In this document: positions 30,081 through 44,230 of the stretch, piece by piece
How positions within the stretch are numbered: position 1 is the stretch's first letter
How the letters are laid out: each line of letters opens with the position of its first letter
Source of the DNA: Castor canadensis
Lineage: Eukaryota; Chordata; Mammalia; Rodentia; Castoridae
DNA: 64,000 nucleotides
Assembly (NCBI RefSeq): GCF_047511655.1
Contig: NC_133398.1
Location: forward strand, 38,879,638 to 38,943,637
Direction: 5' to 3'
The notes under the pieces: model-generated
Database searches by the model: none
Seen by the model: only the letters and a program-made list of their open reading frames with translations
What the model was told of the DNA's origin: nothing
Program-made: the position numbers and the translations under genes

Positions 30081-32057
30081 CGATTTCTGAACTTTCGCCC
30101 CTTCCGATATGACCCTCCTAAGGCCCGAGTTTCCCAGCGGGCGACAGGTCCCTTGACCTTCGTCTGCCCCTTTGGACAGTGTAGCTGTTGGGTGGGGCGC
30201 CGAGGGTGGGTGTGGAGTATTCCAGGCTGTGTAGGCGCAGTCACTCGATCCTTGCAGATCTTGTCCCAGGGCAGGGGAGGGAGATGGGTCGGATCGAATT
30301 GCCTTTGACATCTCCAGCACTCTTCCTCCTCCACCGCCCCGCCACGGTGTCGGACAAACCACTCTGCTCAGAATGGCTTTTCCTCAGTTGAACCGAGCTG
30401 GACCCTGTCCCTTAGACGAGACTAGGCTAGGCTGGAGCCAAGACTGAGCTTGAGTGTCAAGCGGGAAGAAGCTGCGCAGGGGCAGAGCCCAAGGAGGCCG
30501 GCCCCGCAAGACCGAACCTGCTTGCACTAACCCATGGTTGGCCAGATGGCAGAGGCCGCACGTTACAGTTGTCTCTAACAGCACTGCTAACGCCTGAGCC
30601 ACAGAGTTCCTCCTGCCTAGCTTTCGTACCACATACCATTAAAATTGCCCCTTTCACACCCCAAGGTCTCCCTGGTCCGCCTGAATCAAGCAGCAGCACC
30701 AGCCCACGCCCAAATGATAGAAGCTTGTCCTACCCTGTCAGCCACACAGTTGCTTTCTGCCTCTGCATTCAGGCTGCCAGATTAGACAAGTGTCTTTCAT
30801 CTCCCAAAACATGCTGAGGTAGGAGCTTGGATGGGAGCAAACTTGCCACCTGTATGAATTAAGACAAGCCTCTTTAAAATGGACATACGTAGCTACCTCT
30901 GTTTCATACTGCTGTTAGTACTGGATGCTGTGGTAGCATTTGGGAGACGAAGACACACTCCAGTGGAATGGGTGCCCAGGTCTGTGGTCTCCCATCCTTC
31001 ATCAAAAATCCTTAGAATCCTAAAAGTTTGATTCTCAGAACCCATGTGTTGGAAAGGGCTTTGAAGGCCCACAAGGTGGCCTCTTCATGTCTCCAGGGGT
31101 CAGAAGGCTAACTTAATATGAAAGTTTTGAGAATGAGGGAGTTTCTGTTCTATTTAGATACAAAGCTTCTCCCCTTATTTCCTTAATACCCGGGATGGAG
31201 CCTTGGTTGTCTTGAATGAGTAAATATAAATGTAGAGCAAATCTGACTTGGGCCCCTAAAGTCTTCTTTGGGTTCCACTTAGCTTTGAGAATATCAGCTA
31301 AAGCCTGCATTTTCCAGGAGGGCTTTTCTACCTATAGGAAGGGGAGGAAAGCTAAATTGTGTGGACTGAGAGGAAGTGACTAAGAAGCTGTTCCAGACTG
31401 GGGGGCAGGAGGGATGAAAGTTTAAGAAGTTGAGGGGAGGAAGGAACTTGTGGGGGAAGGAGGTGCTGTGTATTGTCATCTAGAATGAAGATTCTGATCT
31501 GCACCTGGCATTCTTGATGGATTCTGCATGGGGAGTTTGAGGGATTGAAGAACCTGAATCATTCCAGCATCTCCTTGGAAGTCACTGGAGACAGAGACAG
31601 ACACTGGCATCTGGGAAGAGGCTAATTACAGTTTGCCAGTCTCCCTCTCTTCTTTCCCCCAGCTGGAGCAGTTAGGCAACCAACTGGTTGGCTGGCTGTG
31701 TGTCTGCCTGTGTGCACACCTGGCAGGTGCTGTTTCTTTGTTGGACTCTGCCCTGAGGGTGGGGATAGAAAGGGTCATTGACCTACCTCCAGGAGCAGAT
31801 TGTGACACATACCTTCCCCAAGCCTAAGTTTTCCAGCAGACATTTTTGGATGTTTAGCATACAGTGTGTAAGAATTTATATGTGTAATGGTTAGGCATCT
31901 GATCCCTAGAGAGCTAGTAGGGCGAGAAGAGGAGAGGATACCAGCCTGAGTGGGTGAAATCTCAAAGCAGGTGGCCTGAAGGATGTTGGTTGGGGAGGGA
32001 ATGAGCTTGGTATTCACAGGATGGACGTGGCTGGAAATGGAATTAGAAAGGTAGCTG

Positions 32058-32392
32058 AGTGCCAGGATTGGTGGCTCACAGCTGTAATCCCAGCTACTCA
32101 AGAGGCAGAGAATGGAGGTTCAAGGCCAGCCCTGGCAAAAAAAATTATCAAAAGCCCATCTCAACAAATACGTTTGGCATGGTAATTCAAGTCTGTGATC
32201 TCAGCTATGTGGGAGGCATAGCTAGGAGGATCATTGTTGAAGGCTGGTCCTGGACAAAAATGCAAGACTATGTGCAAAATAACTCATGCAAAAAGGGCTA
32301 AAGGTGTGGCTCAAGTGGTAGAGCACCTGCCAAGCAAGCTCCAGGCCCTGAGTTCATACTTCAATACTGTCAAAAAAAGAAAAGAAAGAAAG
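32058..32392 (+). mobile_element. Three-unit composite SINE
   Basis: Head with ggctcacagctgtaatccca, second unit with gtgggaggcatagctaggag, ID-like unit with gtggctcaagtggtagagca and gccctgagttcatacttcaa, then an A-rich tail. Confidence 0.8.
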
Positions 32393-32463
32393 GTAGCCTT
32401 CTCTCAAGCCTTGATTGTGAGGCTTACATTGGTTTGATAAGTGCTTTAAAAAGATCACTCTGG

Positions 32464-32561
32464 GCCTGGGGATGTAGCTCAGTGGTTAAGTGTTTGCCTA
32501 GCATGCACAAGGCCCTGCGTTCAATCTCCAATACCAAAAAAAAAAAAAAAAAGAAAGAAAG
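32464..32561 (+). mobile_element. Young ID SINE with perfect 15-bp target duplication
   Basis: tRNA-like body (ggatgtagctcagtggttaa, ttgcctagcatgcacaaggc, gcgttcaatctccaatacc) and a long A/GAAA tail. The 15-base sequence aaaagatcactctgg is repeated exactly at 32449-32463 and 32562-32576. Confidence 0.92.
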
Positions 32562-32597
32562 AAAAGATCACTCTGGCTGCTGTGAGCAAAAGACACT

Positions 32598-32735
32598 GGA
32601 GGGGACTGGTGGAGTGGCTTAACGGGTGGGTAGAGCATCTGCCTAGCAAGCACAAGGACCTGAGTTCAACCCATAGCATGAACGAGAGAGAGAGAGAGAG
32701 AGAGAAGAGAAAGAAAAAGAAAAAGAAAAAGGAAG
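32598..32735 (+). mobile_element. ID-like SINE unit with GA-rich tail
   Basis: gactggtggagtggcttaac, gcatctgcctagcaagcaca and gacctgagttcaacccatag, followed by a (GA)n/(GAAA)n purine tail. Confidence 0.75.
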
Positions 32736-33264
32736 AAAGACATGGCATTTTCAGTTCTTAGGACTAAACAAAAAGGTGCTGGAGGGACAGAAGTTGAGGG
32801 CTATTGGGGGGCTATCAGGACTATTGGGAAAATGTCACAACAGTACAGGGGAGAAGTGACAGTGCCCAAACCAGGGCAGGGGCAGCAGGACAGTAGATGA
32901 GTGGCAGAGATAGAGCCTAGGAGGTAGGTGACCCACAGATGTGCTGGGGCAGAGGAGTATGGGCAGGGAAATGGGCTTGGTGATTAATGGCTGAGAGCCA
33001 GGAGAATTTGAAGGCAAAGAGGGGCAGATCTGAGAAAGCAGGCTTCCACGACAGGCTCCTGATCCCAGCTTTAATGTCTGAACTCAGCCCTGCCTTCTTC
33101 TAAACTAGGCCTTGGCTTTAGGTGTCTTTAATTCCCAGGTGTCATCTGGCTTCTGACTTAATCAAATTCCATGACTGATCTTCCCCCCCAACCCCCTCCT
33201 TGCTCCCTCCTTGCTGCTTTGGGGCAGGAAAGCCAGCCTACTGCCCTGTTAAAAGTCTCAAGGA

Positions 33265-33478
33265 GGTGGGGCGTGGTGGTGTACTGTAAGCTCAGCACTT
33301 AGGAGGTAAAGGCAGGAAGATTGGACGTTTAAAGCTAGACTGAGCTACAGAGCAAATTCAAGGCCAGTTGGCCTTGTCTCAACAACAAACAAAGGCTGGG
33401 GATGTAGCTCAGTGGTAGAGAGCTTGCCTAGCATGCACTACACCCTGAGTTCAATCCCCAGCATGAGAAAAAAAAAAT
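33265..33478 (+). mobile_element. B1-like SINE directly followed by an ID SINE
   Basis: 33265-33392 is B1-like (gtggggcgtggtggtgtact, gagctacagagcaaattcaa). 33393-33478 is a near-consensus ID (ggctggggatgtagctcagt, gagttcaatccccagcatga) with an A tail. The back-to-back pair resembles the arrangement that formed the composite SINEs here. Confidence 0.8.
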
Positions 33479-33737
33479 TCATGGAACTGATTGGACTGTT
33501 CTCACCTCTTTCCATGACCTTATCTTTAATAGACTAGGCTCTTCCAACTGTGTTTGATCCTAGACTGCTTCCTGACCTTCTCTAGGTTTGTTTCTCCACT
33601 GGGGAAAGGGAAAAGCATGCCATTTCTCAATCACGTGACTCTTCCCCTATTCAGAGTCCTGATTAATTTTGGCAAGTATTGGGGCTCATGAGAAAGATGA
33701 GATACAGATTGTCCTTTGCCACTCATCAAGCCCTTAG

Positions 33738-36041
<2,304 letters not shown>

Positions 36042-36771
36042 CCCAGCCTAGGACCTGGGATACCCACTGCTCTAACCACATCCATCGTAGACTTTCAATC
36101 CTTCAGCATACCCAAACCATGTATGTACTCCCAGGGAGTCCCCAGCCTTTGCACCTCCCATTAAGTGGGTGCTGACTTAAATGTGCTGGAGCCAACTGCT
36201 ACGGGTGGGACCTGGAAGAGGGGGACACTGCAACAACCTCCTGCTCCAATGCATAGTCCTAACAACCACCTTTTCCTCCACATTCACCTCAGTCTGCAGA
36301 AACCTCTTCATTGGGGTGGAAGCCCAGGGAAGGAGAAAGATCTGTTATCCAAGGTGTGGTTTTAAAAGCACAAAGAAAAACCTTTGCCCTTCGGAGGTGG
36401 AGATTTGATCCTCTTAAAAGTCCAAAATAGTCCCTGCCACACTTAACAAAGTGTACATTCTTGGTGTTTAGAAGCTAGGCCCTAAATTTCCAGCACCTGC
36501 CTGAACTGTGGCTGACCTGGTCTTACTCCAGCTGGGGAGAAGGGGTAGAAGTGTTTAGCCAACTGACAAAGAGGCAGGAGGTCCTCTCCCAGGAAATGAG
36601 GACTGGACTCAGCCTGGTGTGATCACCATTGTCCCCTTATTTGTGAAAAGACTGACTCCGAACACTGCACTCACCCATCTGTATACACACATGGGCTCAG
36701 CCCTGGGCCAGGTGTGCCTGATGGGCAGATGTGCAGGGCCATGCAGGCCAGACTTGGTGCCTTAACTCAAG

Positions 36772-36773
<2 letters not shown>

Positions 36774-36855
<82 letters not shown>
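36774..36855 (+). repeat. Compound microsatellite (GT)n(GA)n
   Basis: About 34 bases of GT change directly into about 46 bases of GA. Inside the MYORG 3'UTR, sense orientation. Confidence 0.97.
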
Positions 36856-36858
<3 letters not shown>

Positions 36859-37005
36859 GCATACACCATGGGTCCCCGAATCTACAGAACGCACACAACA
36901 TCCCTAAGGCTAGATAAGCCTGGAGGGAGGGCACAGGGAACAAATTGAGGTTTTCATTTTTGAACTGGCCTCTCCCCAGGTGGTTTCCCTGGGGCTTGGA
37001 AAGGA

Positions 37006-37011
37006 AATAAA
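37006..37011 (+). terminator. MYORG: MYORG poly(A) signal AATAAA
   Basis: Canonical hexamer in ggaaataaacagctctttg, followed by GT/T-rich sequence near 37030-37045. A later AATAAA at 37663 is part of a MIR element and less likely. Confidence 0.75.
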
Positions 37012-37442
37012 CAGCTCTTTGAAGATTCCATATCTGTTTAACTCTCTGCACACATGCTGGGGTGTGGCCTAAAAGTGAGCAATGTTCTTATTCTGGCAGT
37101 GGTGTACTTTGGCACATGAGCTATATGTACACACTGACACCTACCAGTACACAAGCCTGGTAAGGTCTTTTATCTCAGCCATTTTTCCTTTCCAAGAAAT
37201 CAACCCAGCCTGAGTTTTTTCTGACTTTGCAACTGAGTCTGGGGAGGAAGTGGCTTGCCAGAGGCGGCGGGTGGGAAATGTGGAGCTCAGCTTCTCTTAA
37301 CAGGTCTGACAACAGAACTAGTGTCCTATACTCTAGAAGGAGCTTCCCTTTGCCCATTTCTCTATCCCCTTTATTTTCTCTGTGGAAAATACCTGATAAA
37401 AGTATTGGGGCCCCCTCAGATGCCCATCTCCAGTGCCAATTC

Positions 37443-37524
37443 TTTTTTTAGTGTTGGGGATTGAACCCGGGGCCCCAAGCATACTAAATAAGGCTGTACC
37501 ACTGAGCTACATCCCTAGGCCTCC
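37443..37524 (-). mobile_element. ID SINE
   Basis: Complement of ID: agtgttggggattgaacccg, gtaccactgagctacatccc. Confidence 0.85.
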
Positions 37525-37534
37525 AGTGGGAATA

Positions 37535-37685
37535 AGCTGCTTAATTTCGCTGAGCCTCAGTTTCTTCATATGTAAAAATGATAAATCATGCCTACCTCTA
37601 AGGTCATTGTGAGAAATATAAGCACAGATGTATGTAAAGTGCCTGGCACAAAGTAGGTGCTCAATAAAAGATAGCTGTTGTAATA
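37535..37685 (+). repeat. MIR SINE
   Basis: Well-preserved MIR 3' half: gagcctcagtttcttcatat, cattgtgagaaatataag, agtgcctggcacaaagtagg, tgctcaataaaag. Confidence 0.88.
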
Positions 37686-38257
37686 CTATTTAATACTGTT
37701 TTTTTATGTTCTTTCTTAAAAACAAGGATTCCTTGAGACCCCAGCTCCCTTAGCCCCTTCTAACCCTGTTTTATACCCAATCCTGCCAATATCTTTTGTG
37801 CATTCCAAGTTTGTCTCTCTCACTGCACATCCTCCAAGGAAGCTCCTTGGAGCTTCCAGTATCCTAGTCATAATCACCATTCCTCATTGCTCTTCCCTGA
37901 ACCTGGGATTTCTTTTGGCTGGAGGGGGAAGGGAAATACGCTAACAGGGAATTCCCTTCTCTTAGAGATAATGGGTAGGAACTGAGGCCTAGGCTTCCAC
38001 TCTATGACCCTGTGTTTTTGAGAGTCTGCCTCAGTTTCCAACTGCCTATGAATGGGTTGGGCTAGTCTAGCCAAGCCTTCTCTCAGAGCCTAAGATGTGG
38101 ACTTTCTGAGAGAATTTTTGCCTTTGTTCTCCTAGATCTGTGTAGAGTGTCTCTGACCCTTGCTCTGTCTCCAGAAAGTCTTCTGCTAGTTCTTTTTTTT
38201 TTTTTTAAACTGAAAGATGCCTTTGTGCTTTCAGATGTGTTGGGGGCTGTGTTTGGA

Positions 38258-38425
38258 AGTGTAGACATTTTAATTTTTTATCATTTTTACATTTACTTAC
38301 ATGTGTATACATTATTTGGACCACCTCCCCCCTCGCCCACTAGTTCTTACCACACACTCTGCAGTCCTTCTTGCCTCCCTAAGTCCAAGGGCAGTGTTGG
38401 CCTCTCCATCCCCTGGTCACTACTG
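38258..38425 (-). mobile_element. Diverged L1 3'UTR end
   Basis: The complement resembles the common 3' end of the L1s here: acttacatgtgtatacatta with a following C-rich block (accacctcccccctcgccca) that corresponds to the G-tract region. Only the last 150 bases or so of the element are present. Confidence 0.55.
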
Positions 38426-39173
38426 TAATAAGGACTCAGAGGCTGCTTTTGCTAAAACCTTTCACTCTTGGGCCTGCAGATGTCCAATGGTTAACTAAAA
38501 GCAGGATAAAACTTGGCCTCACTGCTTACATTTTGCATTGCTCTCTTTTGCTCTGAGTCATTGTCTCCTTCGGTCACTTTGGATTCCAGGAACAACAGGT
38601 CTGATGTATAAACATCTTATGACAAGAGTCAAACCTCCCTCCTCCAGGCATCAGCAACTTTCTTTTGTGGAAAAGGCTCTGCCTGACCAATCCTGAGATA
38701 ATGATCAACCAGATCACAGTTTGATGAGGACTGGTTAACTGTGCCTGCTTCTTGCTTATCCACCACCCTACCACCTCTGCTGCAGCTTCAGTTTCTTCCC
38801 TACATAATCTGGGAGCTCATGCCAGTACCTCAGAAGACAGGGCTGAGGACACCGGTCATCTTCTGTTCCTGGTAGAGTTATACTGGTTAAAGTTCGTTTC
38901 CTGATTTTCACCATGTTTTTTTTCTGTTTGTGTTTTGGAGCAAGTGGGCAGTAGAACTCTGGCAACACTACCCTACATCAGACCATATCAGTTCTAGCCT
39001 GGACTACCACAGTGACCTATCCCTTTCCACTCTTGGACTCTGCAGTTCAATCCACACAGCAGCCAAGGAAATCTTTCTGGAATTCAATCATGTCCCTTGT
39101 GGATGGGGTGTTTGGGGGGGAATCCACACTCTGTTGTTCAAGGCCTCTATGATCAGGTCCTTTTCATATTCTG

Positions 39174-39174
<1 letters not shown>

Positions 39175-39212
<38 letters not shown>
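39175..39212. repeat. (CA)n microsatellite
   Basis: Uninterrupted CA repeat of about 36 bases ending in cgcacaag. Confidence 0.95.
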
Positions 39213-39214
<2 letters not shown>

Positions 39215-39984
39215 AGCATACTTTGAAAAGCATGGGAAGAAACACTACCTTCTGTTCTGAGAACAGCTGTACAACTGCCCCTGCCAAGAGAGTTCTGTGC
39301 AGATTTAGCCTTGAAAATGTAGTGGCAATTGGGTGGATTCCTTTCCTGCCATTGTTTGACTCAGTGAGTTTCTGCTGACACCCTGCTGTCTCCAGTATAC
39401 ACCCCAGCTCCCAAGGAACAGCCTGTTTTGTTTTTGCTTGTGTCATTTACTTCATCATGCCCAAGAATCTTTATAGCAGCTTGAGGGATGGTGTTGGTGG
39501 GGGGGGGGTGGCGAAAAGGTAGTGTTGGGGGAGATAGGGGAAAAGATGGAGGAAGCCCTGTTCTTGGGAGCTCCCAATCTAGAGAACAGGACGAGACTAA
39601 CCTCTGTATACTTGGACTGTTTTTCCCTTCCGGGTCTCTCGCCCGTCCCCTTGTCCCATCCCCAGAGAGTCTAGCAGAGAACTCCCTATTACACAATCCT
39701 GAGCAGGATGGGGTGGGTGGTGAGTGGAAAGGGAATAGGAACCAGAGTGGGGAGGTAGAAAGCAGGTCTGGGTGAGTACCTATAGCACAGTCTCAAGGGG
39801 GCAGCAGAGAGGAGCTGGCACCACTCTCCAGCCCTCTTCTAGAAAAGAAGGAACATTTGGACCAAAGGCTAGATGACTGGAGTGGTCAGTCTGTACTCAC
39901 TCTCACCTGGAGTACCACACTAGCACAGGAATTTCAGTTGAAACTCTTCAGCAAGGAAGTGCCTTCTGTGGAGGCCTAAGTCAT

Positions 39985-40112
39985 TGTTTCTTTTTGTTTG
40001 CTTGTTTGAGACAGGATCTTGCTAGGTAGTTCAGGCTGGCCTCAAACTGGAGATCATCCTACCTCACACTCCCAAGTGCTGGGACTATAGATGTGCACCA
40101 CCACACCCAGCA
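39985..40112 (-). mobile_element. B1-like SINE
   Basis: Complement of B1: gagacaggatcttgctaggt, tcaggctggcctcaaactgg, aagtgctgggactatagatg, accaccacacccagc. Confidence 0.85.
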
Positions 40113-41004
40113 TATGTCATTGCTACAAGATGAAGAGAGTATTTTTGTTTTCTAGAGCCTCTATTATTATGCCCTAGGAACAGAAATCTTAAGCCTATCT
40201 GAATAGAGATAAATCCATCAGATGCTTCCTCACCCTAAGTGGGGTAGGGGTGGTAGAGAAACAGGTGGTGCTCTAGGAGGGGCCTCCTTGGGTGCAGGTG
40301 AGGATGTATGGTTATTAGGGAAAGCTTCCAGGAGCTGGTGTTCCAGAACTTGGAGGGCCCCAGATTGAAGGAGACATCTTATGTCTCTGTTTCTTCATAG
40401 GTGAAACCACATCCGAAAACAAGGAATTAAACTCTCTACCACCACTGCCTCTAACAGTACTTACCCAGTTACCTTTTTGATCACCTGGCAGGAGTCCATC
40501 CTGCAGAGGATGAGAAGAGGCATGTAATTCCCTGATCATTTATCTTTCTGCCTCAGATATTATAAGAGATATTGGTTACTTCCTACCTCTCCACTTCCTT
40601 GTGGGCCAAACCCTGGATAGCTCCAGTTTATTCAAACCAAGGACTTAGTCTGTTTCACTTAGCATACTTGCTTCCTCTTCCCTCCTCATGATTGGCCTCC
40701 CACTTGTGCTGTGTTTAAACTCCACTCTCAACTACACCACTGAGTTTTCTAGGCATAACCATGTTGGACTCATAGTTGAGCCCTAATCCTGACCTTTGAT
40801 GATTCTGTCTGGGCTCTACGTCTTCTGGGCATGGTACAGAAGCTAGACAAGGATTTCATGACCCCTGTGCAGCAGCAGGGAGACTTGGGGTCTACATTAA
40901 AACATTATTCTAATGGGAATGGAAAAAATAATTCTATTAAAGTTGTGTTTTTTTTTTCAAAAGCAAGTGCCTTAGAAAAATTAAAAGGACAAAGTAATTT
41001 ATTT

Positions 41005-41620
41005 TCTTTTCTTTGGAGGCTTGAGTTCAGGGCCTCACACTTGCTAGGCAGCCACTCTACCACCAGCAATTATTTTCTATTATATTTCTATTATTTTCTA
41101 TTAAAATTAATATACAATGATAAGCAAGATTTTATTCATTTATTTTGCAGTGCTGGGGATAGAACCCATGGCTTCATGCATGCTAGGCAGATGCTCTTCT
41201 ACTGAGCTACATTCCCCATCATTTTTTTTTTTTTTGGTGGTACTGGAGTTTGAACTCAGGGCCTGGCATTTGCTGGGCAGATCTTCTATTACTTGAGCCA
41301 TGCCTCTAGCCCTTTTTGTGCTTTAGTTAATTTTCAGATAGGGCTTAGAGTTTTTGCCCAGGCTGGTCTTGAACCTCTATCCTCCCAATCTCTGCCTCCT
41401 GAGCGCCTGAGATTACAGGCATACACCACCACACCCAACCTTTCCATCAAGATTTAAACAAGGTAAACACATATATTATTTGACACACTTTCTGAAGTTT
41501 TGTTTTGTTTGAGACAGGCTCTCAACATGTTTGTGCTGCCCATGTGGGCCTCCAACTCACTATCTTCCTGCCTCAGCCTCCCTAGTGCTGGGATTACAGG
41601 TATGCACAACCACAGTCAGT
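41005..41620 (-). mobile_element. Cluster of four minus-strand SINEs
   Basis: In order: ID-like fragment 41005-41068; ID 41142-41218 (ctggggatagaacccatggc); composite SINE 41221-41440 (ggtactggagtttgaactca, then ctgcctcctgagcgcctgag); B1 41499-41620 (gagacaggctctcaacatgt, gtgctgggattacaggtatg). Confidence 0.78.
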
Positions 41621-41639
41621 TTAACAATATCCACTTTTA

Positions 41640-42270
41640 ATAATTTGCATAGAAAAACTAGACAGAAGATCAACAAAGAAATAGAATTGGACAATACAAA
41701 CGAACTAGACATAGCAGACATCTATAGTATACTCCATGAACAATGACAGAATTTATGATCTTCTTAAGAACACGTTGATATTTTTTTGGGTGGGATATTG
41801 AGGCTTGAATTTAGGCTTTGTGCTTGGACTCTACTGCTTGAGCCACACTTCCCATCCATTTTGAGGCCAGGCTGGCCTCAAGATCCTCCCAATCTCAGCG
41901 TCCCAAGCAATTAGAATCACAGGCATGAGCCACTGGGACCTGGCTCAAGAGCACATTGATATTTGTCAAGATAGACAATCTGTTATTCCATAAAACAACT
42001 TTCAATACATTTGAAAGGATTTAAATAATACAAAATATATTCCCTGGTCCCAACAGAATGAAATTAGAAATCAGTAACAGAGGGAAATTAACAAATGTGT
42101 GAAATTTAAGCAACATGCTTCTGAATAACCAATGTCAAAGAAGAAATCACAAGGGGAATTAGAAAACACTTTGAGGTGAATTAAAATGAAACTATACTAA
42201 AACTTACGGAAGGCAGTAAAAGCCATTACGTAGATGAATATTTATAGCTGTAAACACGTATATTTAAAAA
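41640..42270 (+). mobile_element. Old L1 ORF2 remnant, interrupted by a SINE
   Basis: 41640-41779 reads in one frame as KTRQKINKEIELDNTNELDI, similar to L1 ORF2 endonuclease-to-RT linker text. 41945-42270 continues in degenerate L1 text. The minus-strand SINE fragment at 41780-41944 splits it and is flanked by an imperfect 17-base repeat (aagaacacgttgatatt and aagagcacattgatatt). Confidence 0.6.
41780..41944 (-). mobile_element. Composite SINE inserted in old L1
   Basis: Complement of ID-like and B1-like parts (tgcttgagccacacttccca, aatcacaggcatgagccact). See the flanking 17-base target duplication noted for the host L1. Confidence 0.7.
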
Positions 42271-42271
42271 G

Positions 42272-42472
42272 GAGAGCTGGGCCTGGGGGGCTCATGCCTG
42301 TAATCCTAGCTACTCAGGAGGCAGAGATCAGGAGGATCATGGTTCAAACCCAGCCCTGGCAAATAGTTCAGGGGACCCAATCTTGAAAATACCCAACACA
42401 AAAAAGGGCTGGTGGAGTGGCTCAAGGTGCAGGCCCTGAGTTCAAACCCCAGTACTGCAAAAAAAAAAAATT
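42272..42472 (+). mobile_element. Composite SINE (two-unit)
   Basis: Good copy of the common two-unit form: ggctcatgcctgtaatccta, gaggcagagatcaggaggat, linker acacaaaaaagggctggtgg, ggctcaaggtgcaggccctg, then an A tail. Confidence 0.88.
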
Positions 42473-42479
42473 AAAAAGA

Positions 42480-43320
42480 GAACTACTAAATATTCCACCA
42501 ACCTTACTTGTGGGTGTATATTCAAAGTAAATGAAATCAGTTTGTCAAAGAGATATCTGTACTTCCATATTCACTGAAACATTTATTCATAATAGCCAAG
42601 ATATGGAATCAACTTAAGTGTGTATTGACAGACAAATGGATAAAGAAAAATACATCCCTACACACATGAACACAATGGAATACTATAGCCTTGTGTGTGT
42701 GTATATGGTGCTGGGGAATGAACCAGGACCTTGAACATGTAGGCAAGTGCTCTACCACTGAGCTATATCCCTAGCACTATTAGCCATTTTTTTTTGGCAG
42801 TACTGGGGTTTGAACTTAGGACCTTATGCTTGCTAGGCAGGCACTCTACCAATTGAGCCACTCCACCAGCCCACCATTAGCCTTTTAAAAGAAAGGAATC
42901 CTAGCTGTTACGGTGGCACATGGAGGTGTAGTTGGGAAGATCTTGAGTTTGAGGTTACATAGAAAGATCCTGTCTCAAAACAAAAACAAAATAAAGCAAA
43001 AAAAAAAAAAAAAGGGGAAGGTATCTTGTCATTTATGACAACATAGATGAACCAGAAAACATTATGCTAAATTAAATAAGTCAGGCATGGAAAGACAAAC
43101 AACACATGATTTTACTTATATGTTAAACCCATAGAAGCAGAGAGTAGAACACTGGTTGCCAGAGGCTGAAGGGTGTGTGTGGGAAATAGGATGAAGAAAT
43201 ATTGACTAAAGGGTGCAAAGACTAAGACAGGATGAATAAGTTGTGGGAACCTCTTTATAGCATGGTGACTATAGTTTTAAAAAGAATGTATTGTGAGGCA
43301 GGTATGACATCCCCAACACT
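42480..43320 (+). mobile_element. Old L1 3' region with SINE insertions
   Basis: L1 phrases on the plus strand: cataatagccaagatatgga, ggataaagaaaaatacatcc, cacaatggaatactata, then a decayed 3'UTR (tggttgccagaggctgaagg). It is interrupted by two minus-strand ID-like SINEs (about 42692-42775 and 42786-42875) and a B1-like fragment near 42900-43010. Confidence 0.65.
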
Positions 43321-43324
43321 ACTA

Positions 43325-44230
43325 GCCTTTCAAAAGAAAGGAATTCTAGCTGGAATGGTGGCACACACCTCTAGTAGCAGCACTAGTAGAGAATTGCGAG
43401 TTCAAGGCCAGCCTGGAATAAATAGTAAGACTCTGGTTCAGTGATATAGTGCTGAGGCCCTGGGCTCAATCCTCCACATCACACACACACACACACATAG
43501 AAAAGACAAAATTACATGATCATCTCAGATATATGAAAAAACAAAAACAAAAACAGTTGAACTGGGTGCCCAGTGGCTTGTGCCTGTAATCCTAGCTATT
43601 TGGGAGGCTGAGACTAGAAGGATCACAGTTCTAGGTCAGCCTGGGCAAAAAAGTTTGCAAGATCCCATCTCAATGAGGAAAAAAGCTGGGTGTGGTGGTA
43701 CATGCTTGTCATCCCAGTGAAGGCAGGAAGCTTAAAATAGGAGGATCGCTGTCCAGGCTGGTCTGGGCAAAAAGGGAGATCCTATCTCCAAAATAACCAG
43801 AGCACAAAGGGCTGGAGGCATGGTTCAAGCAGTAGAGTGCCTGTGTCATGAGCATGAAGGAAGCCCTAAGTTCAATCCACTGTACCACCAAAACAACAAC
43901 AATAATAAAAAATCTGATAAAGCCAAAGACAGTGGCACATGCATGTAGTCCCAGCAACATGGAAGGCTGAGGTAGGAGGATCACTTAAGCTCAGAAATTC
44001 AGGGCCAGCCTGGGCAACACAGCACGACCCCATCTCTAAAAAGATAAAAATAAAAATAAGGTGGAGTGGCTCAAGCTAGCCTGAGACCCCCATTTTCAAA
44101 ATAACCAAAGCAAAATGGACTGGAGGTGTAGCTCAAGCAGTAGACTCAAGCAGTAGACTGCCTGCCTGCTTTGCAGACATGAAGCCCTGAGTTCAAACCC
44201 CAGTCCCCTCTCCCCACACACACACACAAA
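43325..44230 (+). mobile_element. Cluster of plus-strand SINEs
   Basis: B1/ID fragment 43345-43500 with a short CA run; three-unit composite 43560-43905 (gtgcctgtaatcctagctat, aaataggaggatcgctgtcc, ggaggcatggttcaagcagt); B1/7SL monomer 43919-44050 (gatcacttaagctcagaaat); ID-like unit 44100-44225 with a small internal repeat of caagcagtagact. Confidence 0.72.

Larger units (their letters stand above)
36042..37030 (+). other. MYORG: MYORG 3'UTR
   Basis: About 1 kb from the stop codon to an AATAAA at 37006-37011. It contains a compound (GT)n(GA)n microsatellite at 36774-36855, the same type and orientation as in the FAM219A 3'UTR. Confidence 0.75.

Noticed and set aside
37663-37668. AATAAA as a distal MYORG poly(A) signal
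   Set aside because: It lies at the end of a MIR element whose consensus contains this hexamer; an AATAAA at 37006 is better placed.
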